DNA of 5,129 bases from Candidatus Coatesbacteria bacterium RBG_13_66_14 (GTDB lineage: Bacteria; RBG-13-66-14): positions 4,116 to 9,244 of the forward strand of contig MFAF01000073.1 in NCBI GenBank assembly GCA_001774505.1, read 5' to 3'. This document shows, one piece after another, positions 1-5,094 of the stretch; the stretch's first letter is position 1; each line of letters opens with the position of its first letter. Below the pieces are notes generated by a model. That model did not search any database and was not told where the DNA came from. It saw only the letters and a program-made list of their open reading frames with translations. The position numbers were made by a program, and so were the translations under genes.

Positions 1-4
1 CCGC

Positions 5-26
5 GGGCGGGTCAGGAGACCTGCCC
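5..26. repeat. GC-rich hairpin with CTAC tail (REP-like)
   Basis: An imperfect inverted repeat has arms 5-13 (GGGCGGGTC) and 18-26 (GACCTGCCC) around the loop AGGA. The nine pairs include one G-T wobble, and CTAC follows directly. The hairpin at 74-95 has the same design (9-bp stem, 4-nt loop, then CTAC), so the two look like members of one interspersed family. A smaller inverted repeat, TCGCA-AA-TGCGA, lies between them at 35-46. The left edge of the window may cut off more of the cluster. Calling it REP-like is inference from shape and position after a gene. Confidence 0.5.
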
Positions 27-67
27 CTACGTCATCGCAAATGCGAGTCACGGGCTGGCGTGAGGGT

Positions 68-95
68 AAAAGCGGCGGGGACTAAAGTCCCCGCC
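68..95 (-). terminator. Hairpin plus short T-run downstream of the membrane protein gene
   Basis: The arms GGCGGGGAC (74-82) and GTCCCCGCC (87-95) pair perfectly around TAAA; the repeat is symmetric for ten positions each side of the central AA. Read on the minus strand, the stem is followed by GC and then four Ts (68-71), and it sits 34 nt past the stop codon at 130. That fits a modest rho-independent terminator. The same hairpin also belongs to the CTAC-tailed repeat pair with 5-26, so the terminator role may be secondary to a repeat element. Confidence 0.5.
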
Positions 96-129
96 CTACA
101 TTCAGGCGCACGGCGGCCCGCGGCCGGGG

Positions 130-1368
130 TCAGAGGTTGAGCTTCCTGGCGGCGGCCCGGTCGCGCAGCCAGGCGAATATCGCGATGCCGGGCGCGAGCA
201 GGGCGCCGATGCCCAGGATGATGGAGTACTGGCTCCCCTCGAGGATGAGGATGACCGCCAGGTAGACGAAGGCCGCGAGGAACGCGAAGCCCAGGAACCA
301 GCCGAAGGCGTTGCGGATGACCTCCGGGAGGCGCACCTTGCCGGCGAAGAGGATCAACAGGGTGATTATGATGCCGATGATGCCGAAGATGTTCGTGCGC
401 GACTTGATGACGTACTCCCCGGTCAGGTGGTAGTTCACGAGGGGCTGCTTGGGGTCCCAGGAGAAGGTCTTGGTCGCGGGGTCCACGGAGGTCACCGTCA
501 CCCGCTCGGCGTGGGGGCTGGGGTACACGTTGCCTGAAGAATCCGTTACCGAGCCGATGAGCACGTCGTACCCGACCTCGATCCCCGCGGCGTCGGACAC
601 CGCGGCGTCGGTGTCCCCGGGCCGCAGCACCACCTCTTCGCCGCCGAAGCTCTTCAGGTCCAAGGCCGTCGTTTCCGCGGCCGCCCCGCCCTCGACGGAG
701 ACTATCTTGGGCTCGAGCTTCTGCTCCACCTCGAGGTTGACGGCCAACTGGACGATCTCGCCGCCGATGAAGATGAAGACGAAGATGCCGGTCATGACGA
801 TGGCCATGAGCCAGCCGCCGATGGTCGCCGCCGCCTCGCTCTTTCCCATCAGGCTGTAAACCAGGTTGGCCGCCACGGCGATGACGGCGCACCCGGCGAA
901 GAAGAGCGCCACGTAGATGAAGCTCTCCGGCATCAGGTATCCGAGCAGGCCCATGAGGGTGCCCAGGGCCAGGAGGATGCCGATGACCAGGGACAGGGGG
1001 CGCGGAACCTTGCCCCGCAGGCCGGGGAAGAGGAACCAGGCCAGCAGGAGCGTGAAAGCGAAGACGGCGATGTCCAGCGCCAGGCCCAGGCCGACGAAGG
1101 CGAGGAAGCCGTCGGCGATGGCGGCCAGGCCGACGATGAGGGCCGCGATGGCGCCCACGGTCCGCAGGCCGGCGGCGGATTTCGCGGGTTCCACTCGGCG
1201 GGGCATCTTGCCCCAGAAGATGAAGGCGAGGATGGCGAAGAGGAGCCCGATGAAGAAGACGATGGGCCCGCCGCCGAGGAAGGCCAGGACGATGAACCCC
1301 AGCGTCAGGATGATGGAGATGACGATGAGGGCAGCGTAGGGCGGGTTTTTTGTGTATTCGTCGGCCAC
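130..1368 (-). CDS. Unrecognised polytopic membrane protein with one soluble insert
   Basis: A 412-residue protein that I cannot assign to a family. Hydrophobic stretches suggest about ten membrane segments, roughly at residues 11-31, 35-53, 70-92, 95-114, 125-146, 150-173, 184-205, 326-341, 355-376 and 381-401. Between segments seven and eight, residues 206-325 form a polar, beta-rich-looking domain with no catalytic motif I recognise. The protein ends in a basic tail (RDRAAARKLNL). The GTG start at 1368 is chosen because GGGAGG lies 5 nt upstream. The frame stays open further upstream, but that part reads back towards and into the tRNA gene and has a poor, low-complexity composition. The gene lies 93 nt after tRNA-Ile on the same strand and may share its transcript. 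No transport, enzyme or pilus role can be read from the sequence. That it is a real gene is near certain from the long hydrophobic pattern and clean start. Confidence 0.9.
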   Translation of the reverse strand: MADEYTKNPPYAALIVISIILTLGFIVLAFLGGGPIVFFIGLLFAILAFIFWGKMPRRVEPAKSAAGLRTVGAIAALIVGLAAIADGFLAFVGLGLALDIAVFAFTLLLAWFLFPGLRGKVPRPLSLVIGILLALGTLMGLLGYLMPESFIYVALFFAGCAVIAVAANLVYSLMGKSEAAATIGGWLMAIVMTGIFVFIFIGGEIVQLAVNLEVEQKLEPKIVSVEGGAAAETTALDLKSFGGEEVVLRPGDTDAAVSDAAGIEVGYDVLIGSVTDSSGNVYPSPHAERVTVTSVDPATKTFSWDPKQPLVNYHLTGEYVIKSRTNIFGIIGIIITLLILFAGKVRLPEVIRNAFGWFLGFAFLAAFVYLAVILILEGSQYSIILGIGALLAPGIAIFAWLRDRAAARKLNL

Positions 1369-1373
1369 CGCGT

Positions 1374-1379
1374 CCTCCC
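1374..1379 (-). promoter_or_regulatory. Ribosome binding site deciding the GTG start
   Basis: On the minus strand GGGAGG is followed by ACGCG and then GTG at 1368. The 5-nt spacing is close to ideal. This overrules longer in-frame starts that would run into the tRNA. Confidence 0.8.
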
Positions 1380-1412
1380 GGTCGGTTGGGTCCGGTCCTG
1401 GGTTCGATCGAG

Positions 1413-1442
1413 CGGATTGCTCCAGGGGACGGCCGCAATCCG
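1413..1442 (-). other. Hairpin in the tRNA-to-membrane-gene spacer
   Basis: CGGATTGC (1413-1420) and GCAATCCG (1435-1442) pair perfectly across a 14-nt loop, and one more G-T pair can extend the stem. The palindrome CCCTCGAGGG (1444-1453) lies directly beside it, just past the tRNA 3' end on the minus strand. Neither has a T-run, so they do not look like an intrinsic terminator. A role in tRNA 3' processing or as a leader structure for the downstream gene is inference. Confidence 0.4.
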
Positions 1443-1461
1443 TCCCTCGAGGGTGCGGTAA

Positions 1462-1539
<78 letters not shown>

Positions 1540-1562
1540 GCTTGCCTCCGGAGGGCAGGGAA

Positions 1563-1591
1563 ATCTTAGCAAAGACACGTTACCTTGGCAA
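1563..1591 (-). promoter_or_regulatory. Sigma-70-type promoter for tRNA-Ile
   Basis: Read on the minus strand, TTGCCA (1591-1586; 5 of 6 to TTGACA) and TAAGAT (1568-1563; 4 of 6 to TATAAT) are separated by exactly 17 nt. The expected start, about 7 nt beyond, gives a leader of roughly 17 nt before the tRNA 5' end at 1539. The leader contains the palindrome CCTCCGGAGG (1545-1554). Confidence 0.65.
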
Positions 1592-1647
1592 GGCTCGCGG
1601 CCCGCCGGGTAATCGGCGCGTCCGTGGGGAAGGTTACGAAAAACGCC

Positions 1648-1662
1648 CGGTTGAGTCAACCG
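1648..1662. promoter_or_regulatory. 15-bp perfect palindrome between divergent promoters
   Basis: CGGTTGA-G-TCAACCG is perfectly symmetric, with 7-bp half-sites around one central base. It lies about 57 bp upstream of the tRNA -35 box and about 78 bp upstream of the candidate pilM -35 box. With no T-run after it and no gene ending nearby, an operator for a dimeric regulator is more likely than a terminator. The binding protein is unknown. Confidence 0.35.
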
Positions 1663-1739
1663 TCGCGCTCTTCATCGCGCATTCTCCCACGAAAAGCGGC
1701 GTCCCCCGTCGGGCGAAAAGTCCCGGTCCGTCCAGCCCC

Positions 1740-1768
1740 TTGCCGCACTGCAGGCGGTGTGGTATGCT
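1740..1768 (+). promoter_or_regulatory. Candidate extended -10 promoter for the pil operon
   Basis: TTGCCG (1740-1745) and TATGCT (1763-1768) each match the consensus at 4 of 6 positions with a 17-nt spacer. TGG directly before the -10 gives the extended TGn motif. Transcription would start near 1775, leaving about 37 nt before the pilM start. I see no sigma-54 (-24/-12) site here. Confidence 0.4.
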
Positions 1769-1799
1769 TCTAACGTCTTGACAGTCCCGCCCCTCCCGC

Positions 1800-1804
1800 G
1801 GGAG
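1800..1804 (+). promoter_or_regulatory. Ribosome binding site for the pilM TTG start
   Basis: GGGAG is followed by 7 nt and then TTG at 1812. No ATG or GTG in this frame lies at a suitable spacing before the conserved N-terminal GLDIGSSYVK motif, which starts only 10 residues in. Confidence 0.6.
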
Positions 1805-1811
1805 CCGCCCC

Positions 1812-2864
1812 TTGCCGGAACCCTACGCCAAGCTGTCACTGGGTCTGGACATCGGCTCGAGCTACGTCAAGCTGGTGGCGCTCTCGCGGCGCCCCGACCA
1901 CTGGGCCCTCAAGCACGTGGCGCTTTCGCCGCTGCCCGAGGGCTCCATCGTTGACGGCGAAGTGATGGACTCGGGGGCCGTGGCGGAATCCATCGAGGCG
2001 CTCTTCAACCAGCTCGCCCTCGACGAGCGGCGCGTCATCTCCGGCATCTCCGGCCGGGCGGTCATCGTGAAGCCCATCCGCATCCCCACCGCCGACCCCG
2101 ACGAGCTGGCCCAGTCGGTCTCCTGGGTGGCGGAGCAGTACCTGCCGTCCCTGGACGACGTGAACCTGGACTACCACGTGATTTCCACCGGCGGGGACTT
2201 CACCGAGGTGCTCCTGGTGGCGGCCAAGCGGGAGCGGCTGGAGGGGCACCTGATGATCCTGCGCCTGGCGGGGCTGGAGGCGCTGGCCATAGACGTGGAC
2301 TCCTTCGCGCTGGGGAACTGCTTCGAGCAGGCCGAGCCGGAGGCCGCCCGGGGGACGGTGGCGCTGGTGAACGTGGGGGCCTCGATGACCAACGTGAACG
2401 TCCTGGCGGCGGGCTCGCCGCGCTTCACCCGGGACATCTCCTTCGGCGGCTACAACTACACCGAGGCGCTGGCGCGGGATCTCTCCCTCTCCGTGGCCGA
2501 CGCCGAGAGGGCCAAGCGGGGCGAACTGCCCGACGCCGACGCTGCCGCCGTGGACGCCGTGGTGGGCGAGACCACCCTGGAGCTGGTGGACGAGATAAGC
2601 CGCACGCTGACACACTTCGCCGGCACGCACCCCGAGCTGGTGCCGGACGCCGTGGTCCTCTCCGGCGGCTCCAGCGTGCTGCCGCGGATTAAAAGCTCTT
2701 TCGAGGACACGCTGGCCATCCCCGTGCGCCTCCTCGACCCCCTGGCCCGGATAGACCTGGGCGAGTCGGGGATGGACCGCGAGGACCTGGCGACCCTGGC
2801 CCCGCACCTCGCCGTGGGGATCGGGCTGGCCATCCGGGGCGACGACCCCGAGATCGACCGGTGA
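1812..2864 (+). CDS. pilM: PilM, actin-like cytoplasmic type IV pilus assembly protein
   Basis: A 350-residue, full-length PilM of the FtsA/actin-fold family. Phosphate-1 motif is GLDIGSSYVK (11-20). The PilM-typical PEGSIVDGEVMD follows at 42-53, EQYLP at 108-112, LDYHVI at 119-124 and LVAAK at 135-139. Phosphate-2 is NVGASMTN (187-194), with Asn where many actin-fold proteins have Asp. Then come FTRDISFGG (205-213), AERAK (231-235), the adenosine-site motif LSGGSSVLPRI (283-293) and a closing HLAVGIGLAIR helix. There is no membrane segment, as expected for a cytoplasmic protein. By family knowledge it binds ATP and the N-terminal INLL tail of PilN, coupling the pilus motor side to the PilN/PilO/PilP alignment complex. 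It leads the operon and starts with TTG. pilN begins 4 nt after its stop, implying coupled translation. Confidence 0.95.
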   Translation: MPEPYAKLSLGLDIGSSYVKLVALSRRPDHWALKHVALSPLPEGSIVDGEVMDSGAVAESIEALFNQLALDERRVISGISGRAVIVKPIRIPTADPDELAQSVSWVAEQYLPSLDDVNLDYHVISTGGDFTEVLLVAAKRERLEGHLMILRLAGLEALAIDVDSFALGNCFEQAEPEAARGTVALVNVGASMTNVNVLAAGSPRFTRDISFGGYNYTEALARDLSLSVADAERAKRGELPDADAAAVDAVVGETTLELVDEISRTLTHFAGTHPELVPDAVVLSGGSSVLPRIKSSFEDTLAIPVRLLDPLARIDLGESGMDREDLATLAPHLAVGIGLAIRGDDPEIDR

Positions 2865-2868
2865 CGCG

Positions 2869-3531
2869 ATGATCCGCATCAACCTGTTGGTCAACCGTCG
2901 CGTGATCCCGGCGCCCGCCGCCGGGGCCGAGACGGCGCCGACCGCCGCCCACGAGCCTCTGGCCCCCTCCATGGGCGTGGGGTTCGACGAGCTGGAGACA
3001 CGGCGCGAGGAGTACTACCCCGTCCGCCGGACCGGGCTCAACGCCTTCTTCGTCTCCCTCATCGTGGCCGGGGTGCTCATCGTGGGGATGGTCGTCTGGA
3101 GCTTCCTCGCCGGCGGCGTGCTCACGGACGAGCGGGACGCGCGCGGCCGCCTGGAGCGGGAGATAACGGACGCCGGGGGGGCCGCGCCCGACCTGGCGGC
3201 CCTGGAACAGCGGAAGGCCGAGACCTCGGCCAACGTGATGGCCCTGAAGCGCCTGGCCGAGCCCGGCGGGGCGGTGGAGCGCTATATCGGCCTCTTGAAC
3301 GCCGTGAACGCCGCCGTCCCCAAGCGGGAGGTCTGGCTGACCGAGGTGCGCGAGCGCGGCGGTTCGGTGGACATCCGCGGCAACACGTACAGCGACCACT
3401 CCATCGCCGCCGTCCTCGACGAGCTCCTCAAGAGCCCCCACCTCTCGGGGGTAAAGCCGTTGGGCGCCAAGAGCGTGGACCTGGGCGGGGCGAAGGTGCT
3501 CCAGTTCGAGTTCAGCGCCAGGCTGGATTGA
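2869..3531 (+). CDS. pilN: PilN, type IV pilus inner-membrane alignment protein
   Basis: A 220-residue bitopic membrane protein. The conserved PilM-docking tail is MIRINLL (1-7). An Ala/Pro-rich then charged cytoplasmic linker (about 8-55) precedes a single membrane helix at about 57-81. A charged segment at about 87-130 is likely coiled coil. The periplasmic domain has the family pattern PKREVWLTEV (151-160), SVDIRGNTYSD (166-176) and a helix-strand ending at LQFEFSARLD, matching the ferredoxin-like PilN core that pairs with PilO. The linker is longer than in proteobacterial PilN, where I recall the helix starting around residue 20. No strong Shine-Dalgarno sequence precedes the ATG, which lies 4 nt after the pilM stop, so translation is probably coupled. 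Identity rests on the N-terminal motif, topology and the position after pilM. Confidence 0.92.
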   Translation: MIRINLLVNRRVIPAPAAGAETAPTAAHEPLAPSMGVGFDELETRREEYYPVRRTGLNAFFVSLIVAGVLIVGMVVWSFLAGGVLTDERDARGRLEREITDAGGAAPDLAALEQRKAETSANVMALKRLAEPGGAVERYIGLLNAVNAAVPKREVWLTEVRERGGSVDIRGNTYSDHSIAAVLDELLKSPHLSGVKPLGAKSVDLGGAKVLQFEFSARLD

Positions 3532-3788
3532 GCCGAGGGATTCAACGGGATTGCGCAAGTGCTTGCGGTCGGAAGCTGATAAGCAGCGGGTGCCCCGACC
3601 GTTATGGGCCATGCTACGCGGCCGAAGAGCCCTTAAGGGAGTTCGGTGAAATCAACGGGGTAAGGTGTCTCCCGCCTCCCCGATGCCCGGAGCACGACCT
3701 CCAAGAGGCTTGAATCGGCAAACCGGACGAGGCGACCGTAGTTGCATTTGAACGCGACGCCCCCGGCGGACGGTCCGTGAGGGATTAA
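3532..3788 (+). other. 257-nt hairpin-rich gap between pilN and pilO/P
   Basis: No convincing gene is present. The base composition and mixed third-position use differ from the flanking pil genes. Several inverted repeats follow one another: CGCAAG-TG-CTTGCG (3554-3567); CGGTCGG/CCGACCG (3566-3572 and 3595-3601) enclosing GCTG/CAGC; CCGAA/TTCGG (3622-3626 and 3642-3646) enclosing the palindrome CCCTTAAGGG (3630-3639); CGGGG/CCCCG (3656-3660 and 3678-3682) with an inner AGG/CCT; and CCTC-CAA-GAGG (3698-3708). A longer pairing of 3526-3534 with 3707-3716 (nine pairs, one G-U, one bulged G) could close the set. A structured RNA, an inserted repeat element or decayed sequence are all possible. 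No T-run or promoter was found, so read-through into pilO/P is likely. Confidence 0.4.
3779..3783 (+). promoter_or_regulatory. Ribosome binding site for the pilO/P TTG start
   Basis: GAGGG lies 5 nt before TTG at 3789. An in-frame TAA stands immediately before that TTG, so the gene cannot start further upstream. The independent site fits the gap, which rules out coupling to pilN. Confidence 0.7.
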
Positions 3789-4724
3789 TTGGCCAAGCGC
3801 AGGTTCAAGGACCCGGTGGTGCAGAAGGCGGTGCTGGTGTACCTCCTCGCCGCCCTCGCGGCCTACCTCGTCTTCCACTACGGCGTCCTGGGCTCCTACC
3901 GGGAGGCGGACACGGTCCGGGAGGGCAACGCCCGCCTCTCCTCCGAGCTCCAGACCGCGATGGCCGATTCCACCCGGGCGGGGGAGCTAGCGGCCGAGAT
4001 CGAGGCCAACGAGGAGCAGATTGACGACCTGCGCCGCAGCCTGCCGCCCAGCCTGGGCGAGGCGGAGCTCATCCGCCGCGTGACCCAGGCCGCCCAGAGC
4101 GCCGGCATAGACTCCCCCTTCGATTCCTTCGACGTCAAGGCCGAGCCGCGAACCGAGAACAACCTCACCATCCGCACCTACGAGGTGGCCTACCTCACCG
4201 GCTTCCACGAGTTCGGAAAATTCGTGGCCAACCTGGCCCGCAACCTGCCCCAGGTGAGCCTGAGCGAGCTGACCCTGGTGGGGGTGGCCTCGCCCGTCGA
4301 GGGGCGGACGCTGCGCGGGAGCGTGGTGCTGTCCGTCTTTTCGAGCCCCCTGGCCGAGGGGACGGCGGCGCCCGTCGTCACCGAGGTCACCACGGGGGGC
4401 GTGGTCGAGGTCATCGAGCCCCACACCTACGACCCCCGGGGCAGGCGCGACCCCTTCCTCGTCCCCGGCGCCCAGCCCGGCTCCCAGCCCACGGCGGAGA
4501 TGGCCAACCTGGCCAACCTCTACTACCGCGGGATGATGACCGTGGACGGGGTGCCTGCGGCGCTGGTGGAGGACGCCGCCGGTTTCGGCTTCTCGCTGAA
4601 GGTCGGCGACCCCATAGCCGGGGGCAAGGTGGTCGGGATAACCCCCGAGGAGCTGGTCATCAGCGCGCCGGGCTACGGCCGCCGGACGCTCAAGGTCACC
4701 CAGGCGCCCCTGCCCATCTACTGA
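3789..4724 (+). CDS. pilO: PilO-PilP fusion, periplasmic type IV pilus alignment protein
   Basis: A 311-residue protein that reads as PilO joined to PilP. After a short basic cytoplasmic tail (MAKRRFKDP) comes one membrane helix at about 14-34, a coiled coil at about 38-85, and a PilO-like domain at about 88-188 with LPPSLGEAELIRRVTQAAQSAG (in part) and YLTGFHEFGKFVANLARNLP. A linker at 189-213 leads to a PilP-like domain. It has the hallmark YDPRGRRDPFLVP (214-226), then LANLYYRGMMTVDGVPAALVED (in part, 241-262) and LKVGDPIAGGKVVGI (270-284), and ends with GRRTLKVTQAPLP (297-309). Ordinary PilP is a separate lipoprotein; here there is no lipobox cysteine and anchoring would come from the PilO helix. 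The frame is continuous with no sign of frameshift. By family knowledge PilO pairs with PilN, and the PilP domain contacts the secretin PilQ. The PilO call is firm from order and topology, and the PilP call is strong from the GRRDPF motif. Confidence 0.9.
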   Translation: MAKRRFKDPVVQKAVLVYLLAALAAYLVFHYGVLGSYREADTVREGNARLSSELQTAMADSTRAGELAAEIEANEEQIDDLRRSLPPSLGEAELIRRVTQAAQSAGIDSPFDSFDVKAEPRTENNLTIRTYEVAYLTGFHEFGKFVANLARNLPQVSLSELTLVGVASPVEGRTLRGSVVLSVFSSPLAEGTAAPVVTEVTTGGVVEVIEPHTYDPRGRRDPFLVPGAQPGSQPTAEMANLANLYYRGMMTVDGVPAALVEDAAGFGFSLKVGDPIAGGKVVGITPEELVISAPGYGRRTLKVTQAPLPIY

Positions 4725-4748
4725 TTCGAACGGATAGCCGTCCCCGAA

Positions 4749-4774
4749 CCGCGCCGTGCCGCGCGGCTTTTTTT
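4749..4774 (+). terminator. Rho-independent terminator of the pil operon
   Basis: CCGCGC (4749-4754) and GCGCGG (4761-4766) form a 6-bp all-GC stem around CGTGCC, followed by C and seven Ts (4768-4774). It begins 25 nt after the pilO/P stop, so the operon ends here without pilQ. Confidence 0.85.
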
Positions 4775-4849
4775 CGTCCGTCAACCGCCGGCGGTCGTCG
4801 TACCCCGAGGCCCCCCCCGCTTTATTCGCCGTCAACCTGCAATCCCGAG

Positions 4850-4875
4850 GTCTTGGCCGGTCCCCCGGTCAAGAC
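4850..4875. repeat. 11-bp hairpin in an interspersed repeat cluster
   Basis: GTCTTGGCCGG (4850-4860) pairs with CCGGTCAAGAC (4865-4875) around TCCC, with one G-T wobble. Its right arm AAGAC is shared with the larger inverted repeat 4871-4960, so the two structures exclude each other. Confidence 0.55.
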
Positions 4876-4960
4876 AAGGGGCTTCAGCCCCTTTGCCCAT
4901 TCCTGCTAGGGGTTAAACCGAGCTTTAGCGAGCTACGCCCCCGGCAAAACCACTTGTCTT
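4871..4960. repeat. 90-nt palindromic element with inner GGGGCT/AGCCCC hairpin
   Basis: The ends are perfect 8-nt inverted repeats, AAGACAAG (4871-4878) and CTTGTCTT (4953-4960). Inside are AAGGGGCT-TC-AGCCCCTT (4876-4893) and a segment GGGG...AGCT-TTAGCG-AGCT...CCCC (about 4910-4941). The inner hairpin has the same form as the one at 74-95: a G4 block, a near-palindromic CTnnAG centre, then a C4 block. An interspersed REP/MITE-like element is the likeliest reading; there is no transposase nearby. Confidence 0.5.
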
Positions 4961-4986
4961 ATATCTTTGGGGTAAAATCACTTGTC
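4946..4986. repeat. 13-nt direct repeat AAAAYCACTTGTC
   Basis: AAAACCACTTGTC (4946-4958) recurs as AAAATCACTTGTC (4974-4986) with one mismatch and a 28-nt period. The first copy includes most of the right arm of the 4871-4960 inverted repeat. Only two copies are seen, so this is not a CRISPR array. Confidence 0.55.
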
Positions 4987-5065
4987 CGCTGTTCCGCGGC
5001 GTAGAGAACCCAACCGGCCGTCACGGGGGCGCACCCCTCCGTTGGTTCTTTATATCCCGGTTTTT

Positions 5066-5094
5066 TTGACTTTAACCTCCGGGGGGATTATTAT
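5066..5094 (+). promoter_or_regulatory. Strong sigma-70-type promoter facing out of the window
   Basis: TTGACT (5066-5071) and TATTAT (5089-5094) each match the consensus at 5 of 6 positions, with the optimal 17-nt spacer. Transcription would start near 5101. This is the best promoter match in the window and the local sequence is AT-richer than its surroundings. The gene it serves lies beyond 5129. Confidence 0.65.

Noticed and set aside
32..1438. Long minus-strand frame of 468 residues overlapping the membrane protein gene.
   Set aside because: It is an Arg/Gly/Pro/His-rich shadow typical of high-G+C DNA. The overlapping frame has the real hydrophobic pattern and ribosome binding site.
1542..1781. 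79-residue rightward frame in the divergent intergenic region.
   Set aside because: It crosses the tRNA promoter, the palindrome and the candidate pil promoter, and has no ribosome site or protein-like composition.
1778..1783. Perfect TTGACA just before pilM, considered as the operon's -35 box.
   Set aside because: The -10 position 17 nt on is GGAGCC, overlapping the ribosome binding site, so a start there would leave no leader.
1836..2972. Long minus-strand frame opposite pilM, with similar ones at 2689-3612 and 3987-4835.
   Set aside because: All are antisense shadows of pilM, pilN and pilO/P, rich in Arg, Gly, His and Val, and lacking domain motifs.
3538..3570. Resemblance of GGATTCAACGGGATTGCG to the conserved 5' end of tmRNA (GGATTCGACGGGATTTGCG).
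   Set aside because: The rest does not fit: there is no tag-peptide frame ending in an Ala-Ala-stop, no proper T arm, and no acceptor-stem partner with CCA.
3528..3713. A 61-residue rightward frame starting TTG over the pilN stop codon.
   Set aside because: The overlap is operon-like, but the product is Cys/Pro/Arg-rich without a family pattern, third-position GC is low for this operon, and there is no independent ribosome site.
3715..3745. GGCAAACC followed by GGACGAGGCGACC, slightly like the c-di-GMP-I (GEMM) riboswitch, which is often linked to pili.
   Set aside because: The required GACGCAAAGCC block and the second helix with its tetraloop receptor are missing.
4946..4986. Two spaced direct repeats considered as a minimal CRISPR.
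   Set aside because: There are only two 13-nt copies, the spacer is 15 nt, and no cas gene or leader is present.
4756..5004. 82-residue rightward frame after the operon terminator.
   Set aside because: It begins inside the terminator stem and runs through the palindromic repeat cluster, with no ribosome binding site.
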